Source of the DNA: a virus
IMG/VR virus record: IMGVR_UViG_3300030102_004551
Location: 11,784-36,522 of that record
DNA length: 24,739 nt
Strand: one strand, 5' to 3'
The notes below the pieces were generated by a model. That model ran no database searches. It saw nothing but the letters and a program-made list of their open reading frames with translations, and had not been told where the DNA came from. The translations under genes and the position numbers were made by a program. Shown here in pieces: positions 1 through 7,000 of this stretch. Each line of letters starts with the position of its first letter. Position 1 is the stretch's first letter.

Positions 1-140
1 TCGATAAGGCTTGGAGTGTTGTGAAGGAAGATTTGTTTAGGTGTAAGAAGTGCAACCATGTTTGGGATGCTCATGAAGGCGATAATCCCGAAGATGGGTC
101 GTGTCCTAAATGTGGCAGTTTTCATGGCGAAGAGGTGTGA
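1..140 (+). CDS. Tagged zinc-ribbon protein, 5' end outside window (partial)
   Basis: The frame is open from the window edge to the TGA at 138-140. The first complete codons read DKAWSVVKED, and the two bases before them (tc) fit the end of a TTC or TTT-type codon for Phe, so the protein carries the F-D-x-A-W-x-x-x-K segment shared by five other proteins here. Behind it lie two CxxC pairs (CKKC at visible residues 14-17 and CPKC at 34-37) separated by 16 residues, a typical small zinc-ribbon arrangement that could bind nucleic acid or protein. Only 45 residues are visible; if the tag is at the N-terminus as elsewhere, little more than the start codon is missing. The next gene begins 4 bases downstream. 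The function is unknown; the zinc ribbon is read from the cysteine spacing alone. Confidence 0.8.
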   Translation, partial: DKAWSVVKEDLFRCKKCNHVWDAHEGDNPEDGSCPKCGSFHGEEV

Positions 141-143
141 TGA

Positions 144-341
144 ATGTCAGCATTCGATGTAGCATGGGAGATAGCGAAGGGGGACAATGTTCCCACCAAC
201 CCCTCCCTATGGTCACAGGCCAAATCCAAGGCCAAATCCAAGTTCAAGGTCTATCCCTCTGCTTATGCCAACGGTTGGGCCGCTAAGTGGTATAAGTCCA
301 AAGGCGGCGGTTGGAAGAAGAAGGGCAAGGGTAAGAAATGA
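144..341 (+). CDS. Small basic tagged protein (65 aa)
   Basis: It begins MSAFDVAWEIAKGD, a clear copy of the shared N-terminal segment. The rest is lysine-rich with aromatic residues: a KSKAKSKFKV stretch, then VYPSAYANGWAAKWYK, then a Gly/Lys tail GGGWKKKGKGKK. I have seen the YPSAYANGxAxKxY pattern in small viral proteins of unknown function, but I cannot name the family with certainty. The strong positive charge suggests binding to nucleic acid or to an acidic partner, which is inference. The ATG is preceded by GAGGTG about 6 bases upstream. The stop overlaps the next start (ATGA at 338-341), so the two genes are probably translationally coupled. Confidence 0.85.
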   Translation: MSAFDVAWEIAKGDNVPTNPSLWSQAKSKAKSKFKVYPSAYANGWAAKWYKSKGGGWKKKGKGKK

Positions 342-703
342 GTTTTTTCGATTCTGCTTGGGACATAGCGAAGAACGGTTTCAAGAAGATGAAAGGAGTT
401 CATTTCACTCTTCCAAGAGGCGAGATGAAAGTTCTTCAGGCTGAAGATAAGGATTACAAAAGAGGTGTTCTTGTCGAATTATTGAAAGACGGAGGATACG
501 AAGTTGCTTATTGGTATGACAAGTTTGAGGTTTTTCCAGTCGAAGTCATAGTCGATGGCAAGTCGATAAAGAAAGATGGTAGGAAAGTTATACTAAAGTT
601 CCATCCGAAGTTGGAAGAGGCAAGGGGAAAATCAAAGGATCAGATAAGGGAGGCTCAAAAGGATATGAAAGACTCAGGTTCGGGAGGTGAAAAGGATGAT
701 TGA
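338..703 (+). CDS. Tagged hypothetical protein (121 aa)
   Basis: It starts MSFFDSAWDIAKNGF, the shared N-terminal segment, with a four-base ATGA overlap with the preceding gene. Residues about 30-90 look like a small mixed alpha/beta domain with alternating hydrophobic and charged residues (VLVELLKDGGYEVAYW, then VFPVEVIVDGKSI and KVILKFHP). The last 30 residues are a charged, probably disordered or helical tail ending GSGGEKDD. I recognise no family. The 3' end overlaps the 5' end of the next gene, whose ribosome-binding site lies inside this gene's last codons. Apart from the tag it shares nothing obvious with its neighbours. Confidence 0.85.
   Translation: MSFFDSAWDIAKNGFKKMKGVHFTLPRGEMKVLQAEDKDYKRGVLVELLKDGGYEVAYWYDKFEVFPVEVIVDGKSIKKDGRKVILKFHPKLEEARGKSKDQIREAQKDMKDSGSGGEKDD
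683..690 (+). promoter_or_regulatory. Strong Shine-Dalgarno site GGAGGTGA
   Basis: GGAGGTGA lies inside the 3' end of the 121-aa gene, five bases before the ATG at 696. It decides that ATG as the start of the 206-aa protein over the in-frame GTG at 687, which lies inside the site itself. The same octamer precedes the tagged gene that starts at 4074 on the other strand. Confidence 0.75.
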
Positions 704-1316
704 AAAACCAGTCTCCGATATCGTCTCTAAGGACCTCAGGCGATGGTTCAAGGAGAAGTGGGTCGATGTATCTCGTAAAGACAAGGACGGCAAGCATCCT
801 CCTTGTGGTAGAGACGAGGCTAAGACGGATAGTAAGGGATACCCTAAATGCAGACCATCTAAGAAAGTCAGTGATAAAACGCCAAAGACAACAAGGGGAA
901 TGAGTGCCAAAGACAAGAAGGCGGCTACTAGAAGAAAGAGAAGCAAGCCTCAGGGTGTGGGGGGCAAGCCGACCATGGTCAAGTCAACGATCTGTGATTG
1001 TGACACATGCAACACATTAACCAAGGCCATGCTCATGAAGGGTAAGAAAAAAGACAAGCCCTTCCACGGGTACAACCCGAAGAAGCACAGTCGAAAGGGT
1101 GGCCTGAATGCCGCTGGTCGTGCCAAGTTCAAGAGAGAGACTGGAGCCAATCTGAAGCCTCCTGTCACAGAGAAGCCATCTACATTGAAACCCGGATCAA
1201 AGAAAGCAAAGAGACGAAAGTCATTCTGTGCTAGGATGTCTGGTGTTAAAGGACCAACCAGCAAAGGCGGAAAACTCACACCGAAAGGTGCGGCACTGAA
1301 AAGGTGGAATTGTTAA
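696..1316 (+). CDS. Two-domain basic protein, DUF5872-like plus DUF6321-like (206 aa)
   Basis: Two modules can be read. The first (about residues 8-90) has RRWFKEKWVDV at 15-25, Cys37 and Cys52 in PPCGR and YPKCRP contexts, then MSAKDKKAATRRKRS; it resembles the DUF5872 family of small viral proteins. The second (about 130-206) has GGLNAAGRAKFKRETG at 135-150, KRRKSFCARMSG at 173-183 and the C-terminal RWNC; it resembles DUF6321, which I know from many marine phages. Both assignments are from memory, not a search. Between them is a CDCDTC cluster (100-105) that could hold a metal. The protein is very basic throughout and lacks the F-D-x-A-W tag. Its stop overlaps the next start (TAATG at 1314-1318). 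Function is unknown; binding to nucleic acid is plausible from the charge. Confidence 0.85.
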   Translation: MIEKPVSDIVSKDLRRWFKEKWVDVSRKDKDGKHPPCGRDEAKTDSKGYPKCRPSKKVSDKTPKTTRGMSAKDKKAATRRKRSKPQGVGGKPTMVKSTICDCDTCNTLTKAMLMKGKKKDKPFHGYNPKKHSRKGGLNAAGRAKFKRETGANLKPPVTEKPSTLKPGSKKAKRRKSFCARMSGVKGPTSKGGKLTPKGAALKRWNC

Positions 1317-1543
1317 TGACAAGTTTTGAGAAAGCATGGAACATATTGAAAGATGACGAAAGCATGGCATCAGCCAAGAAAAAATTGATTGATTGTCTAA
1401 AGAAAGAAGGTGGAGCGGCTGGATTAGATATGTGCTGCAAGGCTACTGGAATGGATATGAATGATTGCAAGAAACTCATTAACTCCATGGACAATGTGAA
1501 GATGCACAAGCATGGCGATGTTATACTGATGGACGGATTGTGA
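1316..1543 (+). CDS. Small tagged cysteine-containing protein, possibly HTH-like (75 aa)
   Basis: It starts MTSFEKAWNILKDDES, a copy of the shared segment. The ATG overlaps the previous stop and has AGGTGG about 7 bases upstream. The body is helical in appearance: AKKKLIDCLKKEGGAAGLDM, CCKATGMDMNDCKKLINSM, then VKMHKHGDVILMDGL. Two amphipathic helices joined by a Gly-rich turn and followed by a short beta-like end resemble a miniature winged helix-turn-helix, but this is a guess from pattern. Four cysteines occur within about 25 residues and could bind metal. The stop TGA overlaps the ATG of a stunted 8-codon ORF. No family recognised. Confidence 0.83.
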   Translation: MTSFEKAWNILKDDESMASAKKKLIDCLKKEGGAAGLDMCCKATGMDMNDCKKLINSMDNVKMHKHGDVILMDGL

Positions 1544-1569
1544 TGACCTCATTTGACAAGATCAATTAG
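1543..1569 (+). pseudogene. Stunted tagged ORF reading MTSFDKIN then stop
   Basis: ATG at 1543 overlaps the stop of the 75-aa gene as TGATG, the coupling arrangement seen between real genes here. It reads MTSFDKIN and ends at TAG 1567-1569. The first six residues match the start of the preceding gene (MTSFEK) except for Asp in place of Glu. It is either the decayed beginning of a former tagged gene, left after a deletion or frameshift, or a tiny leader whose translation brings ribosomes to the start at 1583. A chance ORF cannot be excluded at this length. Confidence 0.4.
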
Positions 1570-1582
1570 GGAGATTTTGTCT

Positions 1583-1840
1583 ATGTTTGATGATGAATTT
1601 GAGAGGGCGTGGAAAATCATCAGGTCCGATGAGAAAGGTAAGTTCCGTGGATACTCAAAGAACACCATAGAGGGCAGGGCAGAGAAGCAAGGCAAGGCTC
1701 GCGCATGGAACAAGGCTCGCAAGGTAAAGAGAGGCAGAACCAGATTGAGGTATGCTAGGAACAAGACCCGTGGTAATGTGAGGCCGAAGATGAGAAGGCA
1801 ACTAGGCGCTGGCGGTAAGAGACAATCCGTCAGCAGATGA
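1583..1840 (+). CDS. Very basic small tagged protein (85 aa)
   Basis: From the ATG at 1583 it begins MFDDEFERAWKIIRSDEKG, so the tag is offset four residues further in than in its neighbours. An in-frame TTG at 1553 would add ten residues, but AGGGAG about 10 bases before 1583 favours the ATG. After the tag the sequence is dominated by Arg and Lys (RAWNKARKVKRGRTRLRY, NKTRGNVRPKMRRQ, GGKRQSVSR) with almost no acidic residues. This composition suits a nucleic-acid-binding or DNA-condensing virion protein, which is inference. It is the last plus-strand gene, and its stop lies one base from the end of the convergent gene. Confidence 0.82.
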   Translation: MFDDEFERAWKIIRSDEKGKFRGYSKNTIEGRAEKQGKARAWNKARKVKRGRTRLRYARNKTRGNVRPKMRRQLGAGGKRQSVSR

Positions 1841-1841
1841 T

Positions 1842-2933
1842 TCACTCATGTCCTGCATGGACATAGGTTATCTTGGCGTTGGTCGGTGTTCCAGTGTATC
1901 CAAGACTTCCATTGATGGTGACTGTCTTTCCAGATATGGTGAAGTCAGATCCCTGAACTAGGTTTGCTATGAATCTAGGAGTTCCTGTCTTGTATATCAT
2001 GACCTCAACGAGTTTGGTCGAAGCCTCATCTTGAGATCCGAGCGGCTCAAAGGCAAGAACCACATCAGTGGATGACCCGTTGTAAGATGCGGTCTTGATG
2101 GATGTCCTGTGGACTGGTGTGATCTGGTATGCTCCTCCTGACGTTGTGGGGACGTTGGCGCTGGTCGTCTGGTCGGACTGGAAGAAGAGGTGAGTCTCTC
2201 CAGCGCCATTCGGGAATGAGCCCAATCCAGTGGGGTCACGGGCGAATACGAATCCCATGTCGGTGATGGGGAGGTTGCCCGTGTTGTTGGTGATGAGGGT
2301 GTTGACGGGGCTGGTGGCGGCGTTGCTGGAGTTGATGAGGGCGGATAGCGGCAGGGGCCCCGGACGTAGGAACACACGCTTGTCGTTCACGTTGCCCACA
2401 GCGACCCCGCTGCTGTATGTTAGTCTGACAGCGGCCAGAACGATGGTCTGCTTGTCGAGGTGGGCCGATGGTGATTGGGGATAGACGCCTGATCCCGTGT
2501 TGACCTCGTTGCCGTATATCATGGCGATCTTGCCCGTGATGGCCGGATCGACATAGACCAGCAGTATCCTCTCGTAGTTGGCCCCGGTCAGGGTGGGGAG
2601 GGTGCTGGAGTTCTTTGGGAACTTGCCAGTGTGGGACGAGGAGGTGATGTCGATGGACGCAGCGCCTATCGAGTGGAACACCCCATCGAGGAGGACCGTC
2701 CCTGCTGCGATGGACAGCGTGGTGGACGAGTGGCTCACAGCGCAATTGCCCACAGTGCTGCTGTTGCGATTGCTGTCATTGATATCGTTAAGTAGAATGG
2801 GAACGACACCATTCAGAAGTCCGCGTTCGTTGAAGTTCGTGAGGGTCGGGCTGGTCAGTATGTCCTGATCCAGAAGTCCATCGTCCTGATAACTCTGAGC
2901 AGCCCTCTCATGTCCCTCGCCTATCGTCGCCAT
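1842..2933 (-). CDS. Tail fibre or adhesin-like structural protein (363 aa)
   Basis: The protein is rich in Ser, Thr, Gly and Asn, with repeated beta-strand-like stretches typical of tail fibres and baseplate-attached adhesins. Visible blocks include NYERILLVYVDPAITGKIAM near residue 120, QTIVLAAVRLTY near 162, RVFLRPGPLPLSALI near 185, and a C-terminal FTISGKTVTINGSLGYTG that looks like a repeated beta hairpin. No collagen repeats, signal peptide or catalytic motif are seen. The ATG at 2933 overlaps the upstream stop as TAATG and has GGAGGT 7 bases before it. It is the last gene of the tail block. The role as receptor-binding or peripheral baseplate part comes from composition and position; I do not recognise the family. 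Confidence 0.8.
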   Translation of the reverse strand: MATIGEGHERAAQSYQDDGLLDQDILTSPTLTNFNERGLLNGVVPILLNDINDSNRNSSTVGNCAVSHSSTTLSIAAGTVLLDGVFHSIGAASIDITSSSHTGKFPKNSSTLPTLTGANYERILLVYVDPAITGKIAMIYGNEVNTGSGVYPQSPSAHLDKQTIVLAAVRLTYSSGVAVGNVNDKRVFLRPGPLPLSALINSSNAATSPVNTLITNNTGNLPITDMGFVFARDPTGLGSFPNGAGETHLFFQSDQTTSANVPTTSGGAYQITPVHRTSIKTASYNGSSTDVVLAFEPLGSQDEASTKLVEVMIYKTGTPRFIANLVQGSDFTISGKTVTINGSLGYTGTPTNAKITYVHAGHE

Positions 2934-3274
2934 TACCTTACCTCCATCAGAACATCGACCCTGACCTCATTGTTTGATGTCTTGTCGATAGGCATGAACG
3001 TGGCCCTGAATGCAGGGGTGTCGAGGGCGGTGTCGCCATGGAGGACGATCTCCTTGAGCGTCTCCGATGATGTCTCGGACGTGGTGAAGACACCGGACAC
3101 GGATACTGTCCTGTCGTCTATCTTGGTGACAGACGGTGTGATGGTTATCTGGGGGCTACCCGCGCCCCCGTCCCTGCTGGACGCCTCTCCCCCACTCGAC
3201 CCCAGCGTCATCCTTGTGACGAGTGTGGATAGATGGTCTGCCAATGCTGACTTGAGGGAGTCGAGAACAGGCAT
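2933..3274 (-). CDS. Small baseplate or fibre-adaptor-like protein (113 aa)
   Basis: The start at 3274 (MPVLDSLKSALADHL) is chosen because its ATG overlaps the upstream stop as TGATG and GGAGG lies about 9 bases before it; a longer frame to 3313 would run into the upstream gene. An N-terminal amphipathic helix (residues 3-22) and a Gly/Ser linker precede a beta-rich part. The C-terminal half (VSVSGVFTTSETSSETLKEI, then FRATFMPIDKTSNNEVRVDV) resembles a pattern I know from phage tail and collar proteins, in which a strand ending FxPIxKT is followed by alternating hydrophobic residues. A role connecting fibres to the baseplate is likely from this and from its place beside a fibre-like gene, but is not proven. 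Confidence 0.78.
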   Translation of the reverse strand: MPVLDSLKSALADHLSTLVTRMTLGSSGGEASSRDGGAGSPQITITPSVTKIDDRTVSVSGVFTTSETSSETLKEIVLHGDTALDTPAFRATFMPIDKTSNNEVRVDVLMEVR

Positions 3275-4074
3275 CAGTATTCCTCCATGTCGCTGAGTTG
3301 AGTTGTCAACCATCCTCTTCTTTGTGGCTCAGGATATTTTGCCTCATGTTCTAGTAGCGATCTAAGCCTCTCATTTTGATCCTGTTCATACTCCAAGATC
3401 CCCTCTGGTCCGATCCTGTATGTCTGTTCGGGGAACAAGGGAGGACCGCTTACTTGCACCTGACCCTTGCTGCGTTGACCCCTCGCACTTGCAGCAGCCG
3501 CTTCATCCAAAGCAGTTTCTAGTGTTTCACGATCTGTGATTCCTGCATCCCTAATTGCTCTAACTAAACTTGCCCTTTCTAATTCATCTAACAGTTCATC
3601 CTTGCCGGATTGAAGAAAGGACGATTCAAAGTCTCTTAGAGGATCTGAGAAGTCTCCAACTTCATAATCTATTCTAGGAGGGACCATAATTTTCCCATCC
3701 CTTACATCTTTCTTGAATTTAGCAGCATCCATCAACGCTCTCATTGTTGGAATGTATTCTCCAGACAGAGGGTCGTATTCAACTGAAGATCGGAACTTAT
3801 CGCTGTAAAAATCATCCTCAGGACCTCCCATTTCTCGATAGTTTGATGTCTCATACCCCCTACTTGAATCGATACCATATCTATCTCCTGTCCTTGGGTT
3901 AATGTTTGGATCATTGTCAAAGGGATACATGAAACTAGAAAAGTGAGGGATCCTAGAACCTCTGAATGCCAGATTGGCATCTTCATCGAAATATGATGGT
4001 GGTCGTCCAATTGGACTTGGTATTTTAAAATCGACATCTTTGACGAGATCCCAAGCCTTACTGAATACGTTCAT
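3274..4074 (-). CDS. Tagged protein inside the tail operon (266 aa)
   Basis: It starts MNVFSKAWDLVKDVDF, the same N-terminal segment as the plus-strand small proteins. The ATG at 4074 is favoured by GGAGGTGA seven bases upstream, inside the last codons of the previous gene. The body is acidic and low in hydrophobic core: residues about 20-110 are rich in Pro, Asp, Tyr and Arg (FRGSRIPHFSSFMYPFDND) and look disordered, 150-200 is helical (ELLDELERASLVRAIRDAG, TLETALDEAAAASARG), and the end is charged. I recognise no family. Base composition is more AT-rich than in the giant genes next to it. Its location among baseplate genes suggests a virion-associated role, which in turn hints at what the tag may do. 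Confidence 0.82.
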   Translation of the reverse strand: MNVFSKAWDLVKDVDFKIPSPIGRPPSYFDEDANLAFRGSRIPHFSSFMYPFDNDPNINPRTGDRYGIDSSRGYETSNYREMGGPEDDFYSDKFRSSVEYDPLSGEYIPTMRALMDAAKFKKDVRDGKIMVPPRIDYEVGDFSDPLRDFESSFLQSGKDELLDELERASLVRAIRDAGITDRETLETALDEAAAASARGQRSKGQVQVSGPPLFPEQTYRIGPEGILEYEQDQNERLRSLLEHEAKYPEPQRRGWLTTQLSDMEEY

Positions 4075-4076
4075 TC

Positions 4077-7000
4077 TCACATCACCTCCTTGAACAGGCT
4101 CTTGCTTTGACCGATGGGTTTGGCATAGCCGCCGCTCGCATTGACACCGATGTATCCCAATCCGCCTTGATTGTTTCCTATAACGAAGCCTTGATTGTTT
4201 ATGTTCCTGACTAGCATCTTGTATGCGGCGACGACATGCACCCTGCCGCCGACAGACATCTCCACGACATCTACGATGGACCCAGCGTTCTCCTCCAATG
4301 GCTCGCTGTTCCCAGATACAGTCTGCAAGTCAGATAGTATGCCCTCTATGCCCTTCTCGTATTGCGCGATGATGAAGTCAGAGGTCAATGTTGAGTAGTT
4401 GTGGAGAGCCTCAAAGACCGCGAAGTCACCAGATAGGTTGTGGGTTGGGAACTCCACGGAGACTATCTCTCCGGGTTGTATCATGGTTGACCTCAATGCA
4501 CCCTTGACGGTGATGACTGGCGCACCGTTCTCTGTCCTGTGGAGTATGTTCTTGGCGAGCCTGTGTGCCTCTGCCTTGGTCTTTATTCCGGGGACCTCCT
4601 TCCTTAGGGTCCTGACGAGTTCTGAGTTCGCACCCCTGCTGGCCTCCGACTTCATCCTCTCCAAGTCCTTGATGACGACGAATGCCCTTTCATTGGCCGC
4701 TGACGAGTCTCCGACCACGATGATCTCATTGGGCGAATCGAGCATCTTGCTGACGGATATGTCCAATATGCCGTTCGCCATGCCGAGGATGTTGCCCTTG
4801 TGGGTGAATGAGTCGGATGAGTAGATGAGTCCACCAGACCTCTCATTGACGAGTTGCTTGCCGTCTATCTGACTCAATGATGAGATGACTTCCATAATGT
4901 TCAGTCCTATGCTCTTTCTGGCCGTGAATGTGGGAGAATGATCATTTATCAGTCTCAAACTTGGATGAGCGTTCAATGTATTGCTGACCTCCCTGTCCTT
5001 GCCGATGAGGTTGACACTAGGCGTCACGTTGTATGCGGCTAACTCAGGCGAAGCGTCATTCAGCATGTGCATGACTGCATCTGATGTCCTGATGCCAACA
5101 TGTCCTAACTGGCCCAAGAGAGCCATGCCGGGGAACATGCCGAAGTCAAACAGGCTGTCTGCATCTATGTTCCTGAATCTCAGTATGGTGGATATGTCGT
5201 CGCTTTCCACACCAGCGACCCTGAGCCTCGTCCCTCTTCTATCGACTAGGTATGGGGCGAACCTGTCCGCTGTGATCGTCTGCCCATCATGCCTTAGTGT
5301 CGATATCTGATCCCGAACGGACCTGATCTTGGCCGTGGTCGCGCCATCCTCTATCATCACTGGTCGCTGACTCGTCATATAGAAGTCAGATGGGTCATAC
5401 TCAAGCAGGCCCCTGAACGATAGACTGGTCTGCCTTACAGCATCATTGGTGGCATCATAGCGCCTCCATGAGTCAGAAACCTGCTTCATAGCCACAACGG
5501 CGTTGTCAACGAAGGTGGGAGCAATCAAGTGAGGGTGGGTCAAGGCCCTCATGTCAGTCAGGGCAGATGGGCTTGTGACAGTTGTATATCGGGCAACGTA
5601 GCCCTTGAGAGATGATATTCCTGTGCTGTTCGTCACACCCGTTATACGGTTCCCAGACTTCCCGGTATATGCTATCTTACCAGCATTCACGACGAACAGG
5701 CTACCGCTGGATGGGAGCATGGAGGCATCGTCCAAGAGAAGTGTCGTGCCGCTGTGTTCAACCACGGTGAATGATGGATACAGCCTCGCAGCAGTGTCAT
5801 TGTGCTTCCTGCTTATCTCCTCTGGCAGCGTATGTCTGGCGAAGTCGCCACCGACACCTGTCCCGTCATTGGCGTATCTCGACTCAGACTGGTGTATCAA
5901 CTCGCCACCACCGGGATGGGTGGTCTGAGAGTATCTGGGTTCTATCTCAGGGTTGAATGATCCATCTATGGTCTTTCTAGCAGCGTCTGACTTGAAGAAC
6001 TGCAACATGGCTGTGGATGGTATCAGATGATAGACGACATCATGCTCATTGGCGTCTGGGTATTCGATCTGGAATGCACCATCTGCTGTGCTGATGAAGT
6101 CCAGTGTCCCTAGATTCATGTCCAGATTAGCCTCAAAGACGCCATATCTGTTGTCCCTAGTCAATACCAGATCCTCGTAGTCACCACTCTCAAACTTCAC
6201 GCGGGCCCCATGAACCCAGCCATCCTGCAACTGCTGTGATGCGAATCCGAACATCTTCAGGGGCCTCACTAGGCGGACGTAATAATCCACATGCTTCCTC
6301 CTTGGATGGGAGATCATGCCTGCGCCTGAGTTGCCATCTATCTCCGTTGATATCGAACCATCCTCTATCCTGTTGAGATATGTCTTCCTGAGTATGTATG
6401 CCCCTCCCCAAGAAGGTAGATCAGCCGAACCTCTGACAGACCATGTGTCTTTGGCATACTGCTCCGCTGTGACGGATAGGGATGACCCTCCCTTCGATGC
6501 ATTGGTGTCAGGGCTCCACACTGGCTTGGTGTGTTGGCCGGAGATAGTCTGGGACGAGGGGGAAGAGGGGTCGAGGGTCATGCCCTTGGTCGTGAATCTG
6601 GTGTTTATCGTCCATGATGGCGTCACAGGGAACTGCTGCCCGATGCCAAGGTCGCTGTTGAGCGAATATGCCTTCGTGCCCACAACGGCATACTCCACGT
6701 TGGCATTGCTGTTCCTCTCGCTCTCTGTCTCGATCACTAGACCAAGCCTTGGTTCGCTTCTTCCCTGCACGTTCCTGTGATCCGCCACCTCGGACAAGGG
6801 GATGGGCGTCAGTGAGTTGATCGTGCTGTTAGTGTGAGAGCCCTGTCCCCATCCGCTGGTGGGGTAATGCGTGTTGGACGACGAGTGATCGACTGCGGAG
6901 GCGTTGACGTGCAGCGCATTACCCCTCAGATGGAAGAAGCCACCAGTGATGCCGAAGTTCGTGGAACTGACCGCTGCCTTGGAGTTGGCTTGGTTGTATG

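Noticed and set aside
187-444. 85-aa plus-strand frame overlapping two small genes
   Set aside because: It covers the junction of two well-supported tagged genes with an ATGA overlap and is Pro/Arg-rich without any family resemblance.
2236-2745. 169-aa minus-strand frame inside the 363-aa gene
   Set aside because: It is His/Arg/Gln-rich out-of-frame translation of the GC-rich part of the fibre-like gene and has no plausible start site.
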